From RGIG7213 sp045657205 (GTDB lineage Bacteria; Bacillota; Clostridia; Oscillospirales; CAG-272), in contig JAZOSS010000054.1 of NCBI GenBank assembly GCA_045657205.1, positions 1 through 17,147 of the forward strand: DNA of 17,147 nucleotides, in the 5' to 3' direction. The stretch's first letter is position 1; every line of letters starts with the position of its first letter. The notes below the pieces were generated by a model. The model ran no database searches, was not told the DNA's origin, and saw only the letters and a program-made list of their open reading frames with translations. The position numbers and the translations under genes are program-made. Below are positions 7,516 to 14,753 of the stretch, piece by piece.

Positions 7516-7683
7516 TTTCTGTACCTGACCTTTCTCGGTAATTGAATATATTTAATATTTTTTTCACATTTTATTAATTGACAACTTTGCATCGACAATT
7601 TGCAAAAAAATTCGACCGTAACTCCGTTTGTGCGTTTTTACCATACTGATGTTGTGATTAAAAATACACATGTTAATTTGAGT

Positions 7684-7785
7684 TAATCCACACATTCCAC
7701 ATAGTTTTCCACATTTTCAAGCCAAAATCAAGACATATCAAGCGGAATTTGATTAATTTGACTTTAGTTATCCACATTTCCCACA
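7684..7785 (+). promoter_or_regulatory. DnaA-box cluster
   Basis: All boxes read in the plus orientation. A perfect consensus TTATCCACA (7768-7776) is directly followed by TTTCCCACA (7777-7785, two mismatches). TTTTCCACA (7705-7713) and TAATCCACA (7684-7692) have one mismatch each, and CATTCCACA (7693-7701) is a weak member abutting the latter. Further one-mismatch copies lie outside the cluster: TTTTTCACA (7560-7568), TTGTTCACA (7899-7907) and, on the minus strand, TTAATCACA (7661-7653). Such density in a non-coding gap upstream of an operon with DnaD and helicase-loader genes suggests real DnaA binding. Confidence 0.6.
7717..7742 (+). repeat. Three helically phased TCAAG direct repeats
   Basis: TCAAG occurs at 7717-7721, 7728-7732 and 7738-7742, so the starts are 11 and 10 bases apart, one helical turn each. 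The array lies exactly between the two groups of DnaA boxes. It may be a binding-site array for another factor, or chance in A/T-rich DNA. Confidence 0.4.
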
Positions 7786-7888
7786 AGATTAATTATTCTT
7801 GCCGGTATCGGAAAGATTGCATAAAATAGCAAAGCGGACTTAAAAAATTACGTATAAAACTGAATTTACTCCGTCATTATGCCGAATA

Positions 7889-7908
7889 TTGTGAATTTTT
7901 GTTCACAA
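7889..7908. promoter_or_regulatory. Rex-like operator palindrome (non-standard spacer)
   Basis: TTGTGAATTTTTGTTCACAA is a perfect 7-base inverted repeat with a 6-base spacer. The half-sites equal those of Rex operators (TTGTGAA...TTCACAA), and rex itself is the second gene downstream. Known Rex sites have a 4-base spacer, so this one is 2 bases too long and the call is tentative. It directly abuts the tsaD stop codon and lies 374 bases before the icd start. A weak hairpin after tsaD is the alternative, but there is no U-tract. Confidence 0.45.
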
Positions 7909-8943
7909 CTATTGACACGTTTTAGGTGCTACCTGTTCAGAGGCTTTTCCGTTGAGAGATGTCGATTCAAAATTTCCGTTCTGATACTCAAATTTGCCCT
8001 GTGCGGCAATCATTGCACCGTTATCACCGCACAAAGAAATGGGCGGAAAATAGAAGCGTATTCCGTTTTTATCGCAAAACTCTTTAAGCACACGTCTTAA
8101 ATGTGAGTTTGCGGCAACACCGCCGGAAATAACAAATTTATCGAATTTATATCTTTCGTATGCAAGTGAAAGTTTTTTAATTACAGAATCACAAACAGTT
8201 TTTGTAAACGATGCGGCAACGTCAGCGGGAATGATTTTTTCCCTCTTCATTTCCGCACGGTTTACATAGTTTATGACAGCAGTCTTGAGTCCCGAAAACG
8301 AGAAATCAAGCGTATCGTCCTTTATAGCTGCAAGAGGAAATTTTATTGCATTTTCATCCCCTTCGTATGCAAGCTTGTCCATTTCCGCACCGCACGGATA
8401 AGAAAGACCTATAACACGGCCTGCCTTGTCGAACGCTTCACCGATCGCATCGTCACGTGTCGAGCCGACACATATCATATCGTCAACCGACTTTACATCG
8501 AAAAGCGACGTATGCCCACCCGACATGACCAAAGCGAAGAACGGCGGTTTCGGCGGATCATCCGTAAGATAATTCGCCGCTATGTGCCCTTTTATATGAT
8601 GAACGCTTACAAGCGGTATTCCGTTTGCGTACGCCAGTGATTTTGCAAAATTGACACCGACGAGAAGCGATCCTATAAGTCCCGGACGTGAGGTAACCGC
8701 AATGCAGTCAATATCAGAGATACTGACATTTGCTTTCTTTAATGCCGTGTACGTTACGTTCGATATCGCTTCGATATGCGCTCGGCTCGCTATCTCCGGA
8801 ACGACACCGCCGTAAACAGCGTGCTGATCGACAGATGAAGCGATAATATTTGACAGTATCGTGCTTTCAACACCGTCTTTTTCCGTCTTTATTACAGCGG
8901 ACGAAGTTTCATCGCACGAGCTTTCTATTCCCAATATATACAT
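7909..8943 (-). CDS. tsaD: tRNA threonylcarbamoyladenosine transferase TsaD
   Basis: TsaD (Kae1/YgjD/Gcp family) transfers the threonylcarbamoyl group to A37 of ANN-decoding tRNAs, working with TsaB and TsaE. The ATG at 8943 gives the standard N-terminus M-Y-I-L-G-I-E-S-S-C-D-E-T; a TTG two codons upstream would add two residues. Family motifs are complete: metal ligands H116-x3-H120 in V-H-H-I-K-G-H, S-G-G-H-T (141-145), D-A-I-G-E-A-F-D-K (165-173), S-G-G-V-A-A-N (273-279) and C-G-D307-N-G-A. The length of 344 residues is normal. The start lies two bases after the rimI stop (TGA-TA-ATG) and no clear Shine-Dalgarno is seen, so translation is probably coupled to rimI. tsaB and tsaE, often adjacent in Firmicutes, are not in the window. 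Confidence 0.95.
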   Translation of the reverse strand: MYILGIESSCDETSSAVIKTEKDGVESTILSNIIASSVDQHAVYGGVVPEIASRAHIEAISNVTYTALKKANVSISDIDCIAVTSRPGLIGSLLVGVNFAKSLAYANGIPLVSVHHIKGHIAANYLTDDPPKPPFFALVMSGGHTSLFDVKSVDDMICVGSTRDDAIGEAFDKAGRVIGLSYPCGAEMDKLAYEGDENAIKFPLAAIKDDTLDFSFSGLKTAVINYVNRAEMKREKIIPADVAASFTKTVCDSVIKKLSLAYERYKFDKFVISGGVAANSHLRRVLKEFCDKNGIRFYFPPISLCGDNGAMIAAQGKFEYQNGNFESTSLNGKASEQVAPKTCQ

Positions 8944-8945
8944 TA

Positions 8946-9410
8946 TCAAACGGAATAATTCATCAAAACGGCGTCATCCGTCGGATGTGAATAATATCCC
9001 GGTCTTATTCCCACCTTTTCAAAACCGATTTTTTTATAGAAAGATATTGCAGGAGTATTCTTTTCCCGAACTTCAAGAGTAATTACTTCTATGTCGTTTT
9101 CCTTACCGTAATCAAGCAAGTGTTCAAACATTTTTTCTGCTATTCCACACCGTCTGAAATCTTCCTTTACGGCGATATTCATAAGCTGTCCTTCTGTAAG
9201 TATATGGTATATACCTGCATATCCAACAACTTTACCGTCGCATATCGCCGTAATAAATACAGCAAGAGGATTTGAAAGAAGCTGTACGAACATTTCTTCG
9301 TTCCAAGGATCGGAAAAACATTCCTTTTCGAGTTCGGCAATTTCTTTTATGTGTTCCTCCGCCAAAGGAACTATCTGTATACAGTTTGTACTCGGAGGCT
9401 TACTGTCCAT
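8946..9410 (-). CDS. rimI: RimI-type GNAT N-acetyltransferase
   Basis: This 154-residue GNAT protein matches RimI, which acetylates N-terminal residues of ribosomal protein S18 and in some bacteria other proteins. Visible features are I-A-E-L-E-K-E-C-F-S-D-P-W (24-36), the strand leading to the acetyl-CoA loop R86-R-C-G-I-A91 (canonical Q/R-x-x-G-x-G/A), L-E-V-R-E-K-N-T-P-A (112-121) with the conserved Glu113, F-Y-K-K-I-G-F, and the ending R-P-G-Y-Y-S-H-P-T-D-D-A-V-L-M. Linkage to tsaD is the classical arrangement and supports RimI over a generic GNAT. AAAGG lies seven bases before the ATG at 9410. The N-terminal ten residues are unusual and not part of the fold. Confidence 0.88.
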   Translation of the reverse strand: MDSKPPSTNCIQIVPLAEEHIKEIAELEKECFSDPWNEEMFVQLLSNPLAVFITAICDGKVVGYAGIYHILTEGQLMNIAVKEDFRRCGIAEKMFEHLLDYGKENDIEVITLEVREKNTPAISFYKKIGFEKVGIRPGYYSHPTDDAVLMNYSV

Positions 9411-9423
9411 TTAAAAACCTTTC

Positions 9424-9930
9424 TTAATATCCGAATTTACCGCTGAGGCTGTCATCGTTAAGTATCCAGTCTTTGACATCGTACTCAGTATATTCGGCTT
9501 TTGTATTTCTTACTATCACTTTTGAGATTCCTGCGTTTATTATCATACGCTTGCACATCTGGCAGCTGCAGGAATCTGCTATTATATCGCCTGTTTTTGC
9601 ATCGACGCCCGCAAGATAAAGAACGGAGTTTAGCATATCGGAGTGTGATGCGGAAATTATAGCGTTTGCTTCCGCATGGATCGAACGGCACATTTCATAT
9701 CTTTCGCCCCTCGGTATGCCGAGCTTATCGCGAAGGCAATACCCGAGATCGGAACAGTTTACCCGTCCTCTCGGTGCGCCGTTATAACCTGTAGATACTA
9801 TAATATCGTTTTTAACAATGATAGCACCGTATTTACGGCGTATGCACGTGCTTCTTTCGAGCACGGTCTGTGCAATATCGAGATAATAATTCGTTTTATT
9901 TACACGTTCGATCTTTATATTTTCCTGCAT
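9424..9930 (-). CDS. Deoxycytidylate (dCMP) deaminase family protein
   Basis: The enzyme converts dCMP to dUMP for dTTP synthesis and is related to ComEB. It shows a zinc cytidine-deaminase core: G-Y-N-G-A-P-R-G (48-55), catalytic H85-A-E87-A-N, and C123-Q-M-C126 followed by K-R-M-I-I-N-A-G-I. The usual proline of P-C-x-x-C is Ser122, and extra cysteines (C121, C59, C65, C81) surround the site. The segment N-C-S-D-L-G-Y-C (58-65), the C-x-x-x-H around 81-85 and a substrate-lid-like loop fit the dCMP deaminase subgroup with a second metal site. GGAGAG precedes the ATG. It lies between galU and rimI on the same strand, with 13 bases to rimI, so it is likely co-transcribed. Confidence 0.85.
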   Translation of the reverse strand: MQENIKIERVNKTNYYLDIAQTVLERSTCIRRKYGAIIVKNDIIVSTGYNGAPRGRVNCSDLGYCLRDKLGIPRGERYEMCRSIHAEANAIISASHSDMLNSVLYLAGVDAKTGDIIADSCSCQMCKRMIINAGISKVIVRNTKAEYTEYDVKDWILNDDSLSGKFGY

Positions 9931-9942
9931 ATTCTCTCCATT

Positions 9943-9960
9943 CCGCCTCTATTGCGGCGG
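9943..9960. other. Small GC-rich hairpin between galU and the dCMP deaminase gene
   Basis: CCGCC (9943-9947) and GGCGG (9956-9960) form a 5-base stem with an 8-base loop, in a 48-base gap and just before the ribosome binding site of the next gene. No U-tract follows, so it is not a clear terminator. On the minus strand the downstream arm reads GGCGGAATGGAG, resembling GGCGGAAATGAGG before the V-ATPase K gene. Confidence 0.4.
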
Positions 9961-9978
9961 TATATATAATGAATTTTA

Positions 9979-10854
9979 TCAGAGTTTACTTGAAAAATCC
10001 TTAAGATATGACTTGAATTTTTCACCGAGAACGGGATGCTTGAGAGCAAATTCGATGTTTGCCTGCAAAAATCCGAGCTTGTCGCCCATATCGTATCTCT
10101 TGCCTTCGTACTCAACAGCTGTCATACCAACCGTGCGTGCAAGCTGTTTCATAGCGTCTGTAAGCTGTATCTCGCCGCCTGCACCGGGAGCTGTGTTATC
10201 AAGTATATCGAATATATCGGGAGTCAATACAACTCTTCCGAGGATCGCAAAGTTTGAAAACTTCTCTTCTATCGTCTGGGGCTTTTCGACCATATCGGAA
10301 ACAGAATAGATATTTCCTTCAAGCGACTCTGTTTTCAAAGAACAGTATCTCTTAACGTCCTCGTCGGATACTTCGCACACACCTGCCGTTGCTTTGCCGT
10401 ACTTTTCGTAAGCGTCGATAAGCTGTTTTGTTACGGGCTTATCGTAGGACATTATATCGTCACCGTAAAGAACGGCAAACGGTTCGTCACCCACGAAGGA
10501 TCTTGCACAGGAGATCGCGTGACCGAGTCCGCGTGTAACCTTCTGACGTATGAAATAGATATTTGCAAGTGAGCAAACCTCTTCGATATCGGCAAGCTCT
10601 GCTGTTTTATTCTTCATACGAAGGTTGTTATCGTATTCTACGGAATAATCAAAATAATCCTCCATAATACCCTTGTTTCTTCCGTTTATTATAAGGATGT
10701 CGGTTATACCCGATTCAACTGCTTCTCTTATGAGATATTCCATTGAAGGTCTGTCAACTATCGGGAGCATTTCCTTCGGAACTGTTCTTGCTATAGGGAG
10801 CATTCTTGTACCGAGACCTGCAGCGGGAATAACCGCTTTTGTAATTTTTTTCAT
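9979..10854 (-). CDS. galU: UTP-glucose-1-phosphate uridylyltransferase GalU
   Basis: GalU makes UDP-glucose from UTP and glucose-1-phosphate for cell-surface glycan and galactose metabolism. The start is taken as the ATG at 10854, giving M-K-K-I-T-K-A-V-I-P-A-A-G-L-G-T-R; the ATGs at 10881 and 10872 lie upstream of the AAAGGA site (10869-10864) that fits 10854. The nucleotide-binding loop is A-A-G-L-G-T-R-M-L-P (11-20) followed by P-K-E-M-L-P (26-31). Other motifs are Y-G-D-D (130-133), the M-V-E-K-P sugar-phosphate segment (188-192), G-G-E-I-Q-L-T-D-A (226-234) and Y-D-M-G-D-K (254-259). At 291 residues it has normal bacterial GalU length. The usual A-T-K after L-P is I-A-R here. It heads the galU, dCMP deaminase, rimI, tsaD operon. 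Confidence 0.93.
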   Translation of the reverse strand: MKKITKAVIPAAGLGTRMLPIARTVPKEMLPIVDRPSMEYLIREAVESGITDILIINGRNKGIMEDYFDYSVEYDNNLRMKNKTAELADIEEVCSLANIYFIRQKVTRGLGHAISCARSFVGDEPFAVLYGDDIMSYDKPVTKQLIDAYEKYGKATAGVCEVSDEDVKRYCSLKTESLEGNIYSVSDMVEKPQTIEEKFSNFAILGRVVLTPDIFDILDNTAPGAGGEIQLTDAMKQLARTVGMTAVEYEGKRYDMGDKLGFLQANIEFALKHPVLGEKFKSYLKDFSSKL

Positions 10855-10912
10855 ATTCGATATTCCTTTCATACATTTCATTTGAATAGTTAAATAATTA
10901 TCAATCTCTTTT

Positions 10913-10941
10913 ATTATATATTATGTTGCTCAGTTTTTCAA
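10913..10941 (-). promoter_or_regulatory. Sigma-A promoter for galU
   Basis: On the minus strand TTGAAA (10941-10936) and a perfect TATAAT (10918-10913) are separated by exactly 17 bases. Transcription would start near 10906, giving a leader of about 50 bases to the ATG at 10854. It separates the galU operon from the V-ATPase operon that ends at 10961. Confidence 0.78.
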
Positions 10942-10942
10942 T

Positions 10943-10961
10943 AGTTTTTTTGAAAAAAACT
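10943..10961. other. A/T-only inverted repeat at the end of the V-ATPase operon
   Basis: AGTTTTTTT-G-AAAAAAACT has 9-base arms around a single central base and directly follows the subunit D stop codon. As RNA it would give only a weak A-U stem without a separate U-tract, so it is at best a poor terminator. It adjoins the galU -35 box. Confidence 0.3.
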
Positions 10962-11566
10962 TACTTTCTTGCCTTTATCACTTTAAGACGTGAAAATTCT
11001 TCTCTTTCCTTTTCTTCAAGAACTTCCGTTATTAATTTTATATCAGCTCTGAAGTTTGGGATTACCACGTTTTTGAGTGAATTTGCACGCTTGCGAGTTT
11101 TCTTTACTGCATTGGCGAGTCTGTAAACGCTGTTTTCAATTTCCGCCAAACGCGCAGTAAGTGCTTTTACTTTATTAAAATTGATGTAAGCTTCGTCAAG
11201 TGAAAGATTTGTATTATGCATACCGTACGCAGGAACGAGCGGTGCATCACAGCTGATGTTCACACGCGGTATCTCAACACCCATTACGCTTCTGTAAGAA
11301 AGTGTAAGAGAGTTTTCTTCTTCAACTGATGCCGCTGTTCTTACAGCCGATATACCGAGCGAGACGTTCGCCGCCTGCAAAGCCTTATACGCCTTTTCAT
11401 AGCTTTCGTCAATATCCTTTTGTATTTGTTCGGCATCTTCTATAAGCCTCATCATCTCACGTACAAGGATATTCCTCTTTCGGTCGAGCAATTCGTAACC
11501 GTTTTCGGCAAGAGCCAAAGACTTTTTCAAATTTATAAGATTTCCTTTTGTCGGTGCTATTGCCAT
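10961..11566 (-). CDS. V-type ATPase subunit D (central rotor shaft)
   Basis: The 201-residue protein matches V/A-ATPase subunit D: the N-terminal A-P-T-K-G-N-L (4-10), a long helix through L-L-D-R-K-R-N-I-L-V-R-E (26-37), a middle section with R-S-V-M-G-V-E-I-P (92-100), and a C-terminal helix with R-L-A-N-A-V-K-K-T-R-K-R-A-N-S-L-K-N-V-V (146-165). Subunit D forms the coiled-coil axle that turns inside the A3B3 head. A strong AAGGAGG precedes the ATG. It is the last gene of the operon, 15 bases after subunit B, as is usual for A-B-D clusters. Confidence 0.95.
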   Translation of the reverse strand: MAIAPTKGNLINLKKSLALAENGYELLDRKRNILVREMMRLIEDAEQIQKDIDESYEKAYKALQAANVSLGISAVRTAASVEEENSLTLSYRSVMGVEIPRVNISCDAPLVPAYGMHNTNLSLDEAYINFNKVKALTARLAEIENSVYRLANAVKKTRKRANSLKNVVIPNFRADIKLITEVLEEKEREEFSRLKVIKARK

Positions 11567-11581
11567 ACAGTCCGCCCTCCT

Positions 11582-12958
11582 TTACTGCTTTTTGAAATAC
11601 TTGGCTATGGTTTCCTTCTTCATTCTGTCAAGCTCGCCTTCATCAAACGATGAAAGAAGACTCCAGCCGAGATTCAAAGAATCCTCCATACTTCTGTTTT
11701 CGTCAAGTGCCTGGGTAATAAATTCATCTTCAAATCTTTTACCGAATTTAAGATAGTTTTTGTCTTTATCGGAAAGCTCCTCTTCGCCTATTACTGACGA
11801 AAGTGCTCTTGCATCAACGACCTTTGCATACATCGAGAAGAGCTGGTTTGCAAGTTCCGAATGGTCTTCTCTTGTGTACCCTTCGCCGATACAGTCCTTC
11901 ATAAGTCTTGAAAGTGACGGAAGAACGGCAACGGGAGGATATACGCCCTTTGCCGAAAGTGCTCGGTCTAAAACTATCTGCCCTTCGGTGATATATCCCG
12001 TAAGATCGGGGACGGGGTGAGTTATATCGTCGTTAGGCATCGTAAGTATCGGAAGCTGAGTTACCGATCCTTTTTTACCTTTTACGATACCTGCTCTTTC
12101 ATAAAGTGATGCAAGGTCTGAATAAAGATATCCGGGATATCCTTTTCTTCCGGGTATCTCGCCTTTTGATGAACTGAATTCACGTACGGCTTCTGCGTAC
12201 GACGTCATATCAGTCATTATTACAAGTATGTGCATACCAAGCTCGTAAGCAAGGTATTCTGCTGCTGTCAGAGCACAGCGAGGAGTAAGTATTCTTTCGA
12301 TAACGGGGTCCGAGGAAAGGTTCAAAAACATTACGACCCTTGAAAGAACGCCTGCTTTTGCAAATGACGTTTTGAAATATTCCGCAACGTCGGCACTTAC
12401 ACCCATTGAAGCAAAGACGATAGCAAAAGAATCGTCATCAACTCCTTGCAGATGTGCCTGGCGGACTATCTGCGCGGCAAGCTCGTTATGCTTCATACCC
12501 GAGCCTGTGAATATCGGAAGCTTCTGTCCTCTGATAAGAGTTGACATAACATCGATAGACGATATTCCCGTTGCGATATAATCCCTCGGATATTCACGTG
12601 CGATGGGATTTATAGGTAAGCCGTTTATATCGCACACTTTATCGGCAAATATTTCACCAAGACCGTCAATAGGTACACCTGCACCGCTGAAGGTTCTGCC
12701 GAGTATTTCATTTGAAAGAGGCATTTGCATCGGATGCCCCTTCATTTTCGTTTTCATATTGTGAAGAGAAAGAGAACGTGTTCCTTCAAAAACTTCGATA
12801 ACAGCTCGTTTTCCGTCTATCTGGATAACTCTGCCCTGCCTTGAAGTACCGTCGGCTAAAACGATATCGCACATTTCTTCGTATGCAACGTCGTCTATAT
12901 TATCAATAACGATAAGAGAACCGTTTATTTCTTTTGCACCTAAATATTCAATCAACAT
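11582..12958 (-). CDS. V-type ATPase subunit B (non-catalytic, nucleotide-binding)
   Basis: The 458-residue protein matches V/A-ATPase subunit B. Its P-loop position is degenerate, G152-S-G-M-K-H-N (no G-K-T), as expected for the non-catalytic subunit. Flanking family signatures are I-L-G-R-T-F-S-G-A-G-V-P-I-D (85-98), G-I-S-S-I-D-V-M-S-T-L-I-R-G-Q-K-L (131-147), the S-D-L-A-S-L-Y-E-R-A-G section and I-T-H-P-V-P-D-L-T-G-Y-I-T-E-G-Q. With subunit A it forms the A3B3 head in the cytoplasm. It lies 14 bases after subunit A without a strong Shine-Dalgarno, so translation is probably coupled. Length and order are normal. Confidence 0.96.
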   Translation of the reverse strand: MLIEYLGAKEINGSLIVIDNIDDVAYEEMCDIVLADGTSRQGRVIQIDGKRAVIEVFEGTRSLSLHNMKTKMKGHPMQMPLSNEILGRTFSGAGVPIDGLGEIFADKVCDINGLPINPIAREYPRDYIATGISSIDVMSTLIRGQKLPIFTGSGMKHNELAAQIVRQAHLQGVDDDSFAIVFASMGVSADVAEYFKTSFAKAGVLSRVVMFLNLSSDPVIERILTPRCALTAAEYLAYELGMHILVIMTDMTSYAEAVREFSSSKGEIPGRKGYPGYLYSDLASLYERAGIVKGKKGSVTQLPILTMPNDDITHPVPDLTGYITEGQIVLDRALSAKGVYPPVAVLPSLSRLMKDCIGEGYTREDHSELANQLFSMYAKVVDARALSSVIGEEELSDKDKNYLKFGKRFEDEFITQALDENRSMEDSLNLGWSLLSSFDEGELDRMKKETIAKYFKKQ

Positions 12959-12972
12959 AACAATACACCGTG

Positions 12973-14730
12973 TTATATATCTCTGCCGAAGCCTGAGAGT
13001 TTTTCATCAATTTCTTTAATATACGCATCAAATTTATCAAGTCTGTCGTTTTCGACATCGTACTTTATCGCTGTGATCTTTTCAAAAAGTCCCGTCGAAA
13101 CGATATCCGATATCGGAACTGCCTGCGATACGAGTGAGGATGCTTTTTCATACAGATAAAGAATGGTCTTCATCATAAGCTTCTGCTTTTCAAGCGGAAC
13201 GTACGTATCCTCTGCGTGGAAAGCGTTCTGCTGTAAAAATCCGACTCGTATGATACGTGCTATCTCGATTATAAGCTTTTGTTCGTCGGGCAAAACGTCA
13301 GCGCCGATAAGTCTTACGATCTCAACAAGTCCGTCCTCTTCGTTGAGCAAAGATGTTATTTCTTTTCTGTACGTTATAAAATCGTGTCCTGCGTTATCAT
13401 CGTACCATTTGTCAAGGTCGGAAAAATATTCGCTGTAGCTCTGCATCCAGTTGATCGCAGGATAATGTCTTTGATATGCAAGACTTTTATCAAGCGCCCA
13501 GAAGCATCTTGTAAAACGCTTTGTGTTCTGTGTAACGGGCTCTGAAAAGTCAGCACCCTGTGGAGAAACGGCACCGATAAGAGTTACCGAGCCGCTGTAA
13601 CCGCCGAGAGTTTTTACGTATGCCGCTCTTTCGTAAAAGTCGGAAAGTCTTGACGGCAGATATGCGGGAAATCCTTCTTCGGCGGGCATTTCCTCAAGTC
13701 GTCCGCTTATTTCTCTGAGTGCTTCTGCCCAGCGGGAGGTGGAGTCTGCCATCATTGCAACGTGATATCCCATATCACGGTAAAATTCCGCTATCGTAAC
13801 ACCTGTATAGATGGACGCTTCTCGTGCGGCAACAGGCATATTCGACGTGTTTGCTATAAGCACGGTTCTGTCGGTCATAGGTCTGTTCGTTTTCGGGTCC
13901 GTAAGATGTGAAAATTCATCAAGGACCTGACACATTTCATTACCGCGTTCACCGCATCCGACGTATACGATTATATCGGCATCACACCATTTTGCAAGCT
14001 GATGCTGTGTCATCGTTTTACCCGAACCGAATCCGCCGGGTATTGCCGCCGTTCCGCCCTTGGCAACCGGAAAAAGTGCATCAATTACTCTCTGTCCCGT
14101 TATAAGAGGGATAAACGGAGGAATCTTTTCAAGCGAAGGTCTCGGTGTTCTTATAGGCCATCTTTGCGACATTTTAAGCGGTATTTTTTTACCGTTTGAC
14201 TGAACGTATGCCAAGACATCGTTTTTTGTGTATTCGCCGTTCGGCATAACTTCCGTAATTTTTCCGTTCACGCCGTACGGGACAAGGCATCTGTATTCAA
14301 TAACGGGAGTTTCGGGAAGAGTTGCAAAAATCTGTCCTTCTTTTACCTCGTCACCGACCGATACCTTTATATCTACTTTCCACTTTTTATTATTTTCCGT
14401 ATCCGAGTATCCGACGTTTATAAATGCACCTTGCGAAGAATACATATCGTTAAGGGGTCTGCCGATACCGTCAAAGATATTCGACATAAGTCCCGGTGAA
14501 AGCTCAAGGGACATAGGTGCACCGCTTCCGCTTACGGGTTCTCCCGGTTTAAGTCCGACAGTATCCTCGTATACCTGTATTGTCGTAAATTCGGAATTTA
14601 CGGATATGACTTCGCCGACAAGTCTGTTTTTACCGACGTATACCATTTCCTGCATCGCAAACGGTGAAGGTCCTTTTACAGTTACGACAGGACCGTTTAT
14701 ACCGTATACGGCATAGTTATCATAATTCAT
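12973..14730 (-). CDS. V-type ATPase catalytic subunit A
   Basis: This is the catalytic, ATP-hydrolysing or ATP-forming subunit. With the ATG at 14730 it has 585 residues and the standard N-terminus Y-G-I-N-G-P-V-V-T-V-K-G, preceded by GGGAAAGG. An in-frame ATG at 14757, overlapping the subunit E stop (ATGA), would add nine residues and cannot be excluded. Key features are the V-type-specific insertion (about 110-185), the P-loop G232-G-F-G-S-G-K-T239, catalytic G-E-R-G-N-E region, and S-R-W-A-E-A-L-R-E-I-S-G-R-L-E-E-M-P. The complete P-loop with G-F-G-S-G-K-T separates it clearly from subunit B and from F-type beta. Confidence 0.96.
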   Translation of the reverse strand: MNYDNYAVYGINGPVVTVKGPSPFAMQEMVYVGKNRLVGEVISVNSEFTTIQVYEDTVGLKPGEPVSGSGAPMSLELSPGLMSNIFDGIGRPLNDMYSSQGAFINVGYSDTENNKKWKVDIKVSVGDEVKEGQIFATLPETPVIEYRCLVPYGVNGKITEVMPNGEYTKNDVLAYVQSNGKKIPLKMSQRWPIRTPRPSLEKIPPFIPLITGQRVIDALFPVAKGGTAAIPGGFGSGKTMTQHQLAKWCDADIIVYVGCGERGNEMCQVLDEFSHLTDPKTNRPMTDRTVLIANTSNMPVAAREASIYTGVTIAEFYRDMGYHVAMMADSTSRWAEALREISGRLEEMPAEEGFPAYLPSRLSDFYERAAYVKTLGGYSGSVTLIGAVSPQGADFSEPVTQNTKRFTRCFWALDKSLAYQRHYPAINWMQSYSEYFSDLDKWYDDNAGHDFITYRKEITSLLNEEDGLVEIVRLIGADVLPDEQKLIIEIARIIRVGFLQQNAFHAEDTYVPLEKQKLMMKTILYLYEKASSLVSQAVPISDIVSTGLFEKITAIKYDVENDRLDKFDAYIKEIDEKLSGFGRDI

Positions 14731-14753
14731 TTCGGCTTTGCCTTTCCCGGGAA

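Larger units (their letters stand above)
7516..7908. other. 393-base non-coding AT-rich region between tsaD and icd
   Basis: No credible coding frame is present. From right to left the region holds a perfect Rex-like palindrome abutting the tsaD stop (7889-7908), a DnaA-box cluster (7684-7785) with phased TCAAG repeats, and a near-direct repeat ATTGACAACTTTGC / ATCGACAATTTGC (7577-7590 / 7591-7603). It must also contain the icd promoter on the minus strand, but I find no -35/-10 pair good enough to call. No U-tract terminator for tsaD is visible. Confidence 0.75.

Noticed and set aside
7684..7785. Calling this gap the chromosomal origin (oriC)
   Set aside because: DnaA boxes fit, but no dnaA, dnaN or rpmH is in the window, genes on both sides run in the same direction, and no clear DnaA-trio unwinding element is visible. 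Kept as a DnaA-box cluster.
7889..7908. CRP/FNR-type operator
   Set aside because: The TGTGA...TCACA core has 8 bases between arms rather than 6, and no CRP/FNR gene is nearby; a Rex-like reading is closer, although its spacing also deviates.
10943..10961. Intrinsic terminator for the V-ATPase operon
   Set aside because: The inverted repeat is entirely A/T apart from the outer and central bases and lacks a separate U-tract; recorded only as a weak inverted repeat.
14228..14716. Plus-strand frame of 162 codons opposite V-ATPase subunit A
   Set aside because: It is a shadow of the catalytic subunit gene with Ser/Pro/Thr-rich low-information translation and no recognisable domain.
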